Origin: Blepharisma japonicum
Lineage: Eukaryota > Ciliophora > Heterotrichea > Heterotrichida > Blepharismidae
Assembly (NCBI GenBank): GCA_949751835.1
Contig: CATKHK010000109.1
Location: 1-64,000 of the forward strand
DNA length: 64,000 bases
Reading direction: 5' to 3'
Positions 10,324-22,237 of the stretch are shown piece by piece; position 1 is the first letter of the stretch, and every line of letters starts with the position of its first letter. The notes under the pieces are model-generated. The model did not search any database. It was not told the DNA's origin and saw only the letters and a list, made by a program, of their open reading frames with translations. Position numbers and translations under genes: made by a program.

Positions 10324-12972
10324 CTAATTTTCTCTAGGAATCATATTATGGCTGATAGGAATTGTTACAGCTGCTAGATCATAGTTGAGATATCTTTTCA
10401 TTTCATTATAGATCTCTCTAAAGCTTTGTCTCGAGCCAAACTCTTGAATAAGCATTTTTCGAAGCAATTTAGAGAGCCAAAGAGGTTCGATTAGGTGCAA
10501 ATTAGAAAACTCATTTTCTAGGTTCAAATGTTTCAATCTACACATTTGCAAGAATATCAAGCCTAAAAAGTAAATATCAGAGTTTTCAACATAATAAGGA
10601 TCTCCCTTTTCTTTGCTCTCATATTTCTCAGGAGATATATAACCGGAATAACTTTGAAGTAGCTCCTTTTCACAACTAGGGAAAATGCAACAGCTCTCTA
10701 TTTTATGATTTGGGGTTATGAAGCCAGTTATTTTAAGCTGGCTATCTTTGTTAAGTAAAAGAACATTTGATTTTATATTCCCGTGGTTGTACCCAATATC
10801 TTTCAAAGCAATAAATCCTTGAAGTAATCACTCCACGCAATTTTTTAGCTCTTCATCACTATATCGTTCATATTTCGGGGCTCTAATAGTTATATCATTC
10901 GTTAAATTGCTTTCACATAATTCTGTAATAAGAGATAAAGAATATTGAGAGCTATATATTTTATTTAGCCATTCTAAGCCATAATACTTTATAAATACTG
11001 GATTATTGAGGTTTTCTAATATTTCAGCTTCTTCAAGAAATGGCAACAATTTATCAGGTTCGCTGCTTTCAAAAATTCTAATTAGCACCCTATCATTTTT
11101 ATATTTTCCTTTTTTAAAAGTTATTCTTATGCCATTTTCTGAAGTTTTAGAAGGCCAATTATCACTATAATCTGATTCTAGATCACTTGACTCTATTCTT
11201 TTTAGTCTTTCAAGAATTTTTTGTATTTTGTGCAAACTGATTTGCGATTTTTGAAGCATAATGTCTTGGCTTTCTTCTTTTCTTTCTCCTTTAGGAAGGA
11301 GAAGCTGTAAACATTCAAAAAAAGTTGGTCTTTTATTTTTGTTTATTTTTAGCATCCTTCTCAGGAGATCTGCTATAAGTTTCGGCTTAAAGGTTGAGAC
11401 ATAATTATCAATTTCTTCATGATATTCAGGAGTGTTTAATTCAGCTATTTTGTATAAAGAATAAATCTGCAAAAATACAAGCCCCAAAGAAAAAACTCCA
11501 GCTTTTGCAACAGATGATATTTCATTTCTGTCACATCTTTGGTTATCATTGAGCTCTGGTGCAGCGTATAAGTCCCTCCAAATTTCTTCCTCTATTTCTA
11601 CTGCATTTCCAGAAATACTTAAAAGTTCCATTCCTCAGAAATTAAATCCACTGATTTTCACTTTATTTTTTTCTGTTACAAGTATATTATGAGGCCTTAT
11701 ATCATAATGCGGGATGTTTAATTTTTCCAAATAGTCAAATGCATCCAACAGATCTTTGGCAATTTCGAGAAATCAATTCTGAGTATATTTGACTTGATGT
11801 TTTGAATGGTGCATTATATCTTCAATTAAAGTTCATTTAAAACGTTCGGTAACAATCGCATATGAATTAAAATATTGATCATTTTCTGATAGAATAGAAT
11901 TGAACCATCCATAGTATTTTAAAAAACATACATGCTTGTATGAGAGACACTTTATTAACTCCTTTTCTTTTTTGAATATCTGATAATGCTCGTTTGAGCT
12001 GTCGAAGAAGTAAAATATACAAATCTTTTCTGAATTATCTAAAATGCCTTGACGAATAGTTACTTCCAGGCAATTTTTTTTGTATTTAAAGGGTAAGCGC
12101 ATCTCTTGAGTAATTTTTTTCGGATCTATAGGCTTGTCTTCATCAATATTCGTCATATAATTTATTTCTGATTCTTCATGACCAATGTTTCTTACTATTG
12201 CTTCACTTTGCTTATTATAAAGCGATCTGAGAATACGTGATAAAGTTTTCTTTGCTTCAGCTGTATCATATGTTATATTTCTTTTTGATTCAATTACCCC
12301 TATTATTCGCAAAAGCTCTTCTATGTTCCCTTTTAAATTTTCAGCAAATTCTAAGTTACAAGATCTTCATTCTTGCTCAACTTTCTCCAAGCATTGCTTC
12401 ATTGTGAAATTTACTAAATCATTCACATAAATTTTATCATCAATTTTTTTCGATAAAAATAGTAAAATTTTTCTTGGGTTATCCTCAGTTCTTTCTTTCA
12501 ATATATCACCTAATCGTTTTTTAATAAAATTTATAAAAAGTTCAGCTTTTTCATTACCTACTGTTGTTTTGAAGTGATCCAGCACTTTTCATCATTCAAG
12601 AGCAGTTTCTGAAGAAGTTAAGCTCTCAATTCCTTCCCTTATATTGCCATATAATTGATTCACAATACTTGGAATTTTTGATTGAAATTGAGATGATAAG
12701 GAGTAAAGACTTGTTAAAGTAGATATAAGGCCTTTTATAGTAAGAGGTCTGCAATTGAGTATTAGAGCAACTTTTCAGATTTTATATAAATCTCTAACTA
12801 AATTCTTTTGGTTTTCATTTTCACTAAAAATCTCTTCAGCATCTTTCAATCATTTCTCAAGGTTTTCAAAATTTCAGCTTTCAACGTTTGGGAGAATAGA
12901 TCTATATTCTATTCCTTCGCGCTTCATCTGCCCATATATCCTGCTAATGATTGAGTCAAACATTGTCGCCAT
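10324..12972 (-). CDS. Tandem pseudokinase protein (two kinase-like domains)
   Basis: 882 residues with many TGA read as Trp; TAG stop at 10324-10326. Residues 1-250 are helical with no family I recognise. The first kinase-like domain (about 300-530) has an HYDIRPHN catalytic loop near residue 422, but the DFG motif is replaced by SGFN (442-444) and no VAIK lysine is evident. The second (about 600-860) has NHGNIKSN (His about 730) instead of HRDxKxxN, and TGFI instead of DFG. Both keep C-lobe landmarks such as Y-APE (YAAPEL; YISPEK) and D-(F/Y)-LGL. Catalysis looks unlikely in the second domain and doubtful in the first. A signalling scaffold is inferred. A broken partial copy lies at 15463-17238. 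Confidence 0.75.
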
Positions 12973-13670
12973 AATAAAATTCTATAGATAATTTCTGAGA
13001 TCAATTTTATTTTAGGTAAAAATTTTTTAGGAATAGAGAGCAATTTATTATATTATGATTTCAAGAGATAACACACTAACTTCCGAAATCCTTTTGAAAA
13101 CTTATATAGGTCGAGGACACTTAGATCTTTTTAAAACAATACCTTAAATCAATATGGCATCTCACACCAATTTTTTGGCAAATACAGTAAAATTTAGCAA
13201 ATTTTTACTTTGGTTCTGTTTGTCAAGTAAAGCATGATCTTACCATGAAAATAGTATAAGCCATTGTTAGTCTTACTTTTCAGATCGCTAATTTACTTCT
13301 TTAGATGTAGTTTCCAAACAAATCTAAAAGATAGATGAGCTTATATCTTATTTTAAGCTTTAAATTCATGAAATAAAGATGCGAAGCAAGCAAATAGAAA
13401 TTGTCCTATTTTTGTATTTCAAAATAATTCATTAAAAAAAATTAATTTCTTCATAGCAAATGTCTCTAACTACCTTATGGCGGCCCTCAATAAATACTCC
13501 CGTGAAACCATCAATACAATTCCAGGAAAAATTAAGAATTAGTTCAACAAAATATGCAAAGTTAAGGAGGTTTGTATACAAAACACAGTTATATACGAAA
13601 AAACTAATCAAAACTTAAACTTGATATCTTAATAAAATATAAAATTATTTAGACTTTTAAAATTTATTAA
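12973..13670. other. AT-rich interval, no gene seen
   Basis: Upstream of the pseudokinase start. The first few dozen bases resemble the region upstream of its partial copy (17239 onward), so part may be promoter or 5' UTR. No ORF, RNA gene or repeat recognised. Confidence 0.4.
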
Positions 13671-14179
13671 ATGCCACTTGATCTAGAAGATGTCTTAATT
13701 ATTAGAAATAAGTCAATCTGAATCAGTCATGCCAGAAGAAGACAATGTTCTCAATTATAAGATCGAACACCTCTTAAATAATCATGATAAAGTCATGAAA
13801 CTTTGAAACCAAAAAAAGGAAATAAAGCAATAAAGATTTTGAAGAAGTAATTTAAACACCTCAAAAAATATAGAATATCAATTTAATAATTAGTGAACAA
13901 AAATTTGATGCCTATAGAACTAAAAGAAGACCAAAATTTGGTTAACAAAATGACAAATTCCAAGTTTAGACATATTAAAATGATGCTATAGAAGAATAGT
14001 TACTCATTTTGAGTTTAAAATCAATTTAGAATCTCAAAACAATAATATACCACAGAAATGTAAAATCATTTTCAATTATATGTTTGAAATTCTATGGAAA
14101 ACCCTTTTAAATAAAACGTGCAATAACTACTTATCAGAACCTATCTAGGTCAAACTGTGCGTCCTGCTCACCTACTAAG
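13671..14179 (+). pseudogene. Decayed coding-like stretch
   Basis: Short open stretches in different frames (for example from the ATG at 13729: MPEEDNVLNYKIEHLLNNHD, then KVMKLWNQKKEIKQ with a TGA as Trp, then TAA; and NLMPIELKEDQNLVNKMTNS near 13910) interrupted by several TAA/TAG. Composition suggests former coding DNA, but the frame assignment is ambiguous and no family is recognised. Confidence 0.3.
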
Positions 14180-15174
14180 TCTATCAGAACTAGCAAAGAA
14201 AAACCAGTGAAGCCTACCTTTTCCAAGTCCAAAATTTATCCCAGAGCATTCAATTCTCTCTCTCTCTCCAAGCATCAAAAATTGCGGATCCTGAAGGAAT
14301 ACTTGCTTATAGAGAGTATACTCCAAGTGAAAACTCCTCATCTGTTGTCTCGTCATATGAAAGCTGCTTGATGACTGCAGAGTAGTTCTTTTCTAATTTC
14401 GAGATTAAGGATGGAAAATATGAAAGCATGGAGACAGCAGATAAAAGTGGGATTGATCAGAAGGAAGCAGAACCAACAATTGATGCAAGAGATGAATTTT
14501 CGAGGAAATAGGCCTGGTCGAAGTGGCAAGAAATTTTTGCCGTGAAAATTTGAATGAGGAATATGATAAGAAATTTGAAGAGGAAGAAGAAGTATGGGGA
14601 AAATTTTTTTCATGGGCCTGAAACCAGAATGAGAAAGTGCTGGACAGCGACTCGAGTACTCTGATCTATGCAAGCACAGGCTCTCTATGGCTTCTCCGAA
14701 GGAAAGGAGGCAAATGATGAAAGTGGAATTGAAAACGCAATTTGTGATACAAAAGTTGAAATTTGTAAATTTATTAGGCATCTGGCTATATCCAGAGTGC
14801 TGACAATGTACTGCTGAAAGCTGAAGTTGAAGCGGAAATATGCAATGTTTATGGAGAAAGTGAAATTAAAACTATCAAGCCTCTGAAGAAATTGATGGAG
14901 AATGAGGTGTGGAAAACTACAGGGACATATAGGATGCGGGACTGGTAGAATTGGGAGTAGGCTATTTGAAGAGAAAAGGAAAATTTTGATTGAAGACTTG
15001 AAAGAGCTGTTTAAAGAAAATGCTGATAGGTCGAGATTGTTTGAGATTGTGCTATTTTCAGAAAGACTTGAGGATGAAGTGGTGGATTGGAAAGAGAATC
15101 AGAAGTTTCGATTGGATTTAATGGTTAAAAATTATTGTATGAAATTTATAAAAAAAGAAGAGTGCTTCAAATAA
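14180..15174 (+). pseudogene. Disrupted gene, unknown family
   Basis: The region is GC-richer than its surroundings and reads as protein in shifting frames. One frame gives DPEGILAYREYTPSENSSS, then a TAG, then EIKDGKYESMETADKSGID, then another TAG. A shifted frame gives FCRENLNEEYDKKFEEEEE from about 14540. After further shifts an open 90-codon tail (14902-15174) ends in TAA, including FEEKRKILIEDLKELFKEN. At least two stops and two frameshifts separate the pieces. The tail is acidic, basic and helical. I do not recognise the family. Confidence 0.55.
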
Positions 15175-15462
15175 ATTAAGCTGATTAAGCAGATGTAAAC
15201 CTAAAATATTATAATAAATCATCTTCAATTATAACAAAATAATAGATGAAGAAAAGCAAGATTTAACTGAGATTGATCAAGATAAATTTAATTTTAAAAA
15301 TACGTTACGATTTAAATGATATTGGAGAAGAATTAGTCATTTTTCTGACTTTATTCAGAAAAAAAAATTTGATATCTATTAAAAAAAATGAAATAGAAGT
15401 CAAAATTATTCCAATAACCTTTTATCATATGAAATAATGAACTTTAAAATGATTCAAAAAAC

Positions 15463-17238
15463 TTACTTCAAATTTTGTGACATAATAAATTGGGAGTGCT
15501 CTTTTAGAAGGAGAAACTGCAAATATTCAAAAAAAGTTGGTCTTTCTTTTTCGTTTATTTTTAGCATCCTTCTCAGGAGATCTGCTATAAATTTTGGCTT
15601 AAAGGTTGAGACATAATTATCAATTTCTTCATGATATTCAGGAGTGTTTAATTCAGCTATTTTGCATAAAGAATAAATCTGCAAAAATACAAGCCCCAAA
15701 GAAAAAACTCCAACTTTTGCAGCAGATGATATCTCATTTCTGTCACATCTTTGGTTATCGTTGAGCTCTGGTGCAGCGTATTTATCTCTCAAAATTTCTT
15801 CCTCTAATTCTACTGCATTTCCAGAAATACTTGCAAGTTCCATTCCTCAGAAATTAAATCCACTGATTTTCACTTTATTTTTTTCTGTTACTAGTATATT
15901 ATGAGGCCTTATATCATAATGCGGGATGTTTCATTTTTCCAAATAGTCAAATGCATCCAACAGATCTTTGGCAATTTCGAGAAATCAAATCTGAGTATAT
16001 TTGACTTGATATTTTGAATGGTACATTATATCTTCAATTAAAGTTCATTTAAAACGTTCGGTAACAATCGCATATGAATTAAAATATTGATCATTTTCTG
16101 ATAGAATAGAATTGAACCATCCATAGTATTTTAAAAGCATACATGTTTTTCTGAGAGATACTTTATTAACTCCTTTTCTTTTTTGATATCTGATAATGCT
16201 CGTTTGAGCTGACGAAGAAGTAAAATATACAAATCTTTTCTGAGTTATCTAAAATGCCTTGATGAATAGTTACTTCCAGGTAATTTTTTTGTATTTAAAG
16301 GGGAAGCGCATCTCTTGAGTAATTTTTTTCGGATCTATAGGCTTGTCTTCATCAATTTTCGTTCTAGAATTTATTTCTGATTCTTCATATCCAATGTTTC
16401 TTGCCATTGCTTCACTTTGCTTATTATAAAGCGATCTGAGAATACGTGATAAAGTTTTCTTTGCTTCAGCTGTATCATATATTATATTTCTTTTAGCTTC
16501 AATTGCCCCTATTATTCGTAAAAGCTCTTCTATGTTCCCTTTAAGATTTTCAGCAAATTCTAAGTTACAAGATCTTCATTCTTGCTCAACTTTCTCCAAG
16601 CATTGCTTCATTGTAAAATTTACTAAATCATTAACATAAATTTCATCATCAATTTTTTTCGATAAAAATAGTAAAGTTTTTCTTGGGTTATTCTCAGTTC
16701 TTTCTCTCCATATATCACCTAATCGTATTTTAATAAAATTTATAAAAAGTTCAGCTTTTTCATTACCTACTGTTGTTTTGAGGTGATCCAGCACTTTTCA
16801 TCATTCAAGAGCAGTTTCTGAAGAAGTTAAGCTCTCAATTCCTTCCCTTATATTGCCATATAATTGATTCACAATACTTGGAATTTTTGATTGAAATTGA
16901 GATGATAAGGAGTAAAGACTTGTTAAAGTAGATATAAGGCCTTTTGGAGTAAGGGGTCTGCAATTGAGTATTAGAGCAACTTTTCAGATTTTATATAAAT
17001 CTCTAACTAAATTCTTTTGGTTTTCATTTTCTCTAAAAATCTTTTCACTGTAGACCACTCTGAGATAGGCCACCCTAGCCTTATCTCAGAGTGGTCTACA
17101 GTCAGCATCTTTCAATCATTTCTCAAGTTTTTCAAAATTTAAGCTTTCAACTTTTGGGGTGATAGAGCTATATTCTATCCCTTCGTGCTTCATTTGCTCA
17201 TATATCCTGCTAATGATTGAGTCAAACATTGTCACCAT
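15463..17238 (-). pseudogene. Partial, frameshifted copy of the tandem pseudokinase gene
   Basis: Highly similar at DNA level to 11280-12972: same start region (ATG at 17236-17238), same first kinase-like domain with HYDIRPHN and SGFN, but lacking the whole second domain. Against the intact copy it has three single-base deletions, near 16135, 16184 and 16288. The last of these (first in reading order) gives a TAA within a few codons (after KKITWK). The three losses sum to three bases, so the downstream part returns to frame. A 57-bp insertion near the 5' end is in frame. Read as a recent tandem duplicate that has since died. Confidence 0.85.
17048..17101. mobile_element. 54-bp palindromic element (MITE or unexcised IES candidate)
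   Basis: Perfect 20-bp inverted repeats CTGTAGACCACTCTGAGATA at 17048-17067 and, as reverse complement, 17082-17101, with a 14-bp spacer. The insertion is flanked by TCA at 17045-17047 and 17102-17104, while the intact paralog has a single TCA at the same place (12836 region). Insertion with a 3-bp target-site duplication is therefore directly visible. It adds 57 nt and keeps the pseudokinase frame open with TGA as Trp. It is much too short to code for a transposase. The family is unknown. Confidence 0.8.
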
Positions 17239-17588
17239 AATTAAGTTCTATAAATATTTACTTATTATCAATTTTATTTAAATAGAAAGATTTCTATTTA
17301 ATTTATAACGAGCTAAATATATTCATTATTATCCATTCTAATTAATTTAAAGTATTTGCACTTTCATAACATACTCTCTATGAGCTTTTACAACAAAAAA
17401 TTCTATAAATATTGAGCTCGAGCAGTCTTAAACCTTACAGCTTAAGCTGCCTTTAATTTTAAATTATTTATATAATTAAGGCTTTTGCCTTAGCAATGAT
17501 ATTAATCTATCAATACAATCCACAAATAAGCATTTTAATATTTGATAATATATCAACTATTAATCTTCTCAGCGAAAATTTAATTGTC

Positions 17589-20500
17589 TTAGTCAAGCCT
17601 TATTTCTTCCAAAACTTCTCTTTTCGACGTCAAATCTTTCTCAATAACATCTGCTCTTTCACTTTTATCCAGAGAAAGTTCATCAATCTGTGGATCTTTC
17701 AGCCTATAAATTTCTCCCTTTACAAAATGTAAACTTTTCCTCCCAATTTCATCTACTTTTACAGCAGACGACAGCATAAATCTAAAAAGCATTGCAATAT
17801 TCGGAGGGGGTGGCCTTATTAATAGCGCAGGGAATTTTTTAGCATGCAAAAAAATCCCACAGCTAATCATAATACCCCATCCTACGACTTTTACTATCAT
17901 GAATCCAATGTCCCATCCATCTACTATAAATGAAAGGCTTGTTTGCAGTATTGATCAAGATGCACAGCAGAGAGCAATAACGTGCCACATGCTCATTCTT
18001 TCATAATTAAATGGCGGGTTTTTTATTACATATACGGTAAATAGGATTAATGAACATAAATACACAACACCTTGGCTGATTGGATTATGAAGGGAGATTA
18101 TTTTGTTTAAGGTGACAAAAAGGATTTGGGCTGCGCTTTTGACAATTAAATACTCTGGCTGAGGTCGGAGGTTTTGGTTACGCTCGTCTTGAAGATTAGT
18201 TCAAAGTGGCCTATATATAACAGATATAGGGATGTATAGCATTAGTGCGAAGGTGCAAACAACACCATAGGCTAGGTGGGTGTCTTTTCAGCAAAACTCA
18301 TTACAGTTGATGTCCATATAGCTTTGGCTAAGGTCATCACCGACAGATTTTGAGCATTTAGAAACAGTAATCAAAGTATTTATGATTGGTATGAAAAACA
18401 TGTTTCCTAATAAAGGCATTAAATAGTCTTTTAACTCATAAAGCCATCTAAGGAAAAAAATATGCTGAATCAGTATCTCATGATTCGAAACTGCAATCAC
18501 ACACATAAGAAGCCAAAAACAAACTATCCCTAATACAAAATTCAGCACAAGTCAATATACTTTACTTTTAATATCAAAAAAATTAGCAATGTCAGCATTA
18601 CTCATGCTACTCAAATACTTCGTAATCGGATCATATTCAAATTTCGGGCCGATATCAATATACTGTAAAGTCTCTACCACCAGCGTCATCATAATTACAG
18701 TATCCGCAAACTGTATCTCTTTTGCCTCTGTTAATTTTGGATAAGGTATAACTAAATTATACTTTCATATATACAAAACAATTAAAACAGCTAATATAGA
18801 TAATAAAGAACAAATTGTGGTAAAAACTGCAATCCCTTTAATAGAAGTACTAGAGTAGGATTCATCAAATGGACATTCTGAATTTATTTTTAAAGAATCT
18901 ACAGGAAGAGTGTAGGATGGACCAGGCCAGATAATTTTCTCGCTGAGCTGAATAGGGATACTTGAAGTTGGGATATAATAACCTGGGATACTTTCATCAT
19001 AAACTCCTGTGATATTGGTAGCATAGAAATTATTGATGCTTAAAATCATAAAACTTCTATCATTTGATGTAGAATCAATCGCAATAGTCCCAGAAACTCC
19101 AGTAAATCTTTGAGCCCTTATATTTTTCATTAAAATCACAGAATTCTCATAGTCATCTCCTTTATTAATTGTAAAATCAAGCCCATAGGCAGCAAGTAAG
19201 GTTTGATCAAAATGTGTAGCTTTAAAATTTGGAGAATTCCCTCAGTATGCAGACATAGCGTCTTTAATTTTTGTTCCAAAATCTCCTATATACTCAACTG
19301 AACTGACACTTATTGACCCACATAATAATTCTAATAATTTTGGAAGATAGGAAGCCTCATAATTCTGTATTATAGCTTGTCCCCCAGTTTTTGTAGGCAA
19401 AACTATTACAATATCACCTTTCCTTACTCCTACATCATAAAGACCCTCAATTGACTCATAATTGGAATTAACTGTCTGAAATGAAATAAAAATCCTGACA
19501 TTTGTATCTCGGATTTCTTGGAAAACATATTTATATTCAGAAAACTGGCTTCTTTCATAGCTTCCTGGGAGCATGCGCTTATTTTCATCATTTGCAATTC
19601 TAATACCTGCTTTTGTGGCTTCGCTTTCAAACGTCTGGTACATAGCGATGTTTGAGCTTATATTTGCGTAAAGGACATTTACATTTTTTCATTTAAAAAT
19701 TTGGCAAAGCTTCATTATGATAACAGCGTTATAATTCCCATTTGGAGAAACTCTCACAAATTCTGGGTAAGCAGTTTTATTGGAAAGTAGTGGACTTGTT
19801 ATGCCTGGAGCTATATGTGGAATAGAAATGCCCCATTCTCTAAAAAGTGAAATTATCCCAATATCGCTAGCTGCGTAGTCTGAGGTAAGAAAGGCTACAC
19901 CTAATTTATCTTTTAAAGGGGAATAGCATTTAGCGTCAAGATCATGAATAAAAACCATCGTTCCACAGCTATTTTCAACGAATTTTATATTAAAATTTTC
20001 AAGGATCAGAGAACCGTTATTTATTCAGTCCCGAGCGTAAAAATTGCCTTGGACTTGGACAGGCTGATAAGAATTAAAGGTCCCATCAAGCTCATTGCCA
20101 GAAGTAGTCAAAGACATAAAAAGAGATACTTTATAAGCAGTAGGCTTAGAAGTTGTGTCTCCTGGGTACACAGGATCAGCAAAAATAGTAACTTTGCTAT
20201 TTGAAGCTGATCCGACTATTATTTTAGATGTATTCACTATGTTTACTAACGAAAAATTTGGGAATTTCCCATGGTTTCGTCAATTCGCTTTCATAAATTG
20301 TTTTATGGAGTCATTGGTAATGCTTGTCATTCTATTGTTTGATAGAGAGGTGATATATCCTAAAATCGAATTTGTAAAGGAGTTAATTGAGAGTGCTTCG
20401 TATTCTTCGTATGATCTAGCATTCTCAAGACCTTGCTCAACTAGATATAAAAGCCCATCTTGAGTTCCTCCTCATATTCCTTTACTTCATATTAAAACTC

Positions 20501-21155
20501 CAGATCCAGCCTTAAATATTTTTTTATATATCAATGAACGAATAATAATATCAATGTATTCCCCGTTGCAAAATATCATAAAAGTTTGTAGACCCTTAGG
20601 TTTAAACAATCTACCAGCAATATCGTTCATTATGCCACTATTGAAAGATTCTGTAATCAAAATTTCTAATTTTGCCTTATTGTCAGCAATTTCAGAAAAT
20701 TTGTCAGAAAATCTTAAGGAGTCTTTAGTATTGCTGCCTATGACTACTATTTCGTTTCAACCTAAATAATTTAAAATTTGTTGAGTTACATTTAATTGAC
20801 TTTGTCAAGATACATGTAAATAATATTGAAAAATACCACTTGGCACCAAGTTTGGGTCTAAAAACAAATTTATGATTCCTTGCTCTTCTGTTATGGATAA
20901 TAAGTAGTGGCTTAAAGTAAAATCAAAAGTAGCATCAATTGCAATTGTAATGTCTTCTTTGAAGTATAATAAAAAATTTGTTTGGTAGTTTGCTGGAATA
21001 AAAATAATTTCAAAAATACTGGAATTTCCTATGATTTGGGTTGGATTGGCTTGAAAGTATGAAATAAGGGATTCCGGAGTCTTTTCTCCAAAAATGACAA
21101 GGAGCTCGATAGATGCTAGGACAGACATTGCTAAAAGCAGGATATAAAGTGCCAT
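17589..21155 (-). CDS. Receptor with two Venus-flytrap-like ectodomains and multiple membrane spans
   Basis: 1188 residues with many TGA as Trp. Residues 1-18 form a signal peptide (MALYILLLAMSVLASIEL). About 20-370 and 380-770 each resemble the periplasmic-binding/ANF receptor fold. The second is clearer, with LNK-type ligand-domain features such as RVSPNGNYNAVIIMKLCQI and KWKNVNVLYANISSN; the first is diverged. A Cys-containing linker leads to a strong span (GIAVFTTICSLLSILAVLIV), then about six to eight further hydrophobic segments (for example VLNFVLGIVCFWLLMCVIAV), and a charged cytosolic tail ending EEIRLD and TAA. It probably senses an external ligand. Whether the membrane part is class C GPCR-like or something else I cannot tell. 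Confidence 0.75.
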
Positions 21156-21420
21156 TTAATCGCTTAATAAATAACTGATTACTGAAATTAAAAACAATTT
21201 TTAAGTGCTCTATTATCCCTTCATAAATATAAAATTTACAATGAAAAAATTGTTATTATTTTCATGAAGGTAAAATCTGTAAAAAAAGGATAAGATAATT
21301 ACTTAGAATTTTCTTAAATAACTACAATTTATAATAATTTAGAATTTTTTGAGTAGAATTATAAAATAATGAATATTTAGAAATTTTCATTATACTTAGG
21401 AATATTAATATACATAAAAT

Positions 21421-21990
21421 TGCTAGCAGTTAGTTGCCCGCTTTCCAAGGGAGGAATTTTTATGTATATCTGGAATGGGTTTTGATGCAGACAACCGCTC
21501 AAGATTGAGCAAACCTTAATGGAGAGACAAAGCGTTATTCTGCGTATTATTGCCTAACAGAAGCAATATTTTTGTATCTTTTTTGATAGTAGCATCAAGG
21601 CCTATGAAAGGTGCCTGATAGAGGTAAGTTATTTACTTGCCTAGTGTACTTGATAGCTAAGCATCACAAGTAACAGCCATTGCGTTTTTCTAGAATGATT
21701 AGGGGAAAAGATGTGCGCAGGGCTCGATAAATATCTCAAGGACATAACCATCTATAAATAAAGAGCCTGATCAAAGGGCGGCCTGGCCTAGGATAAATAG
21801 AGCTAGATAATGTTTGTGCTTGGATAAAAATTGATGGAAAATGCCTCTACAGAGAAACTAGGGATTTTTGTCAAGGCTCAATTTGCTTTGCGGGAGCTAT
21901 CGCATCTAATGCTGTGTAGCACATGATGTAATACAAGAAGCAGGACTATAAGTTCATGTAATGTAATGCTTTGGAATTTTATAAAAATAA
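21421..21990. other. GC-richer island without a clear gene
   Basis: Visibly GC-richer than the surrounding DNA. It contains local hairpins: GCTCAA-GA-TTGAGC near 21497, and GGTAAGT/ACTTGCC near 21622. All six frames are broken by TAA/TAG, though pieces of 40 codons are open with TGA as Trp (for example around 21465-21585). It could be a structured non-coding RNA or a decayed gene. It does not match any RNA family motif I tried by eye (tRNA, U1-U6, SRP, RNase P, or a telomerase template). Confidence 0.4.
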
Positions 21991-22237
21991 AATAAATATA
22001 AAGCTTCTTAAATTTTCTTAAAATATTTTTCAGTATAGCATTCTACTTATAATTAACCCTTTAATTTGACTCCTAGCCTTTTAGCTATTAATCGATTAAA
22101 AATTTTTATTTTAACTTAGAAATTTTAATTTAAGAAATATAATATCCTGTAGGAAGCAGCATTTTTATAAAGCAATTTATTACGAAATTGATGACTCATC
22201 AATAATAAAGAATTAATATTTCTATATTTCATTATAA

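Noticed and set aside
13671-14179. Gene using TAA/TAG as Gln
   Set aside because: With all 64 codons sense, every frame looks open; two different frames here read equally well, so there is no real support.
14168-14781. Two minus-strand ORFs of 62 and 142 codons
   Set aside because: Ser/Phe/Cys-rich composition typical of antisense shadows; the plus strand has the acidic/basic composition of real coding sequence, though disrupted.
21541-21570. Telomerase RNA template candidate (GCCTAACAG)
   Set aside because: Matches only seven bases of the telomere unit, less than the 1.5 repeats a template needs.
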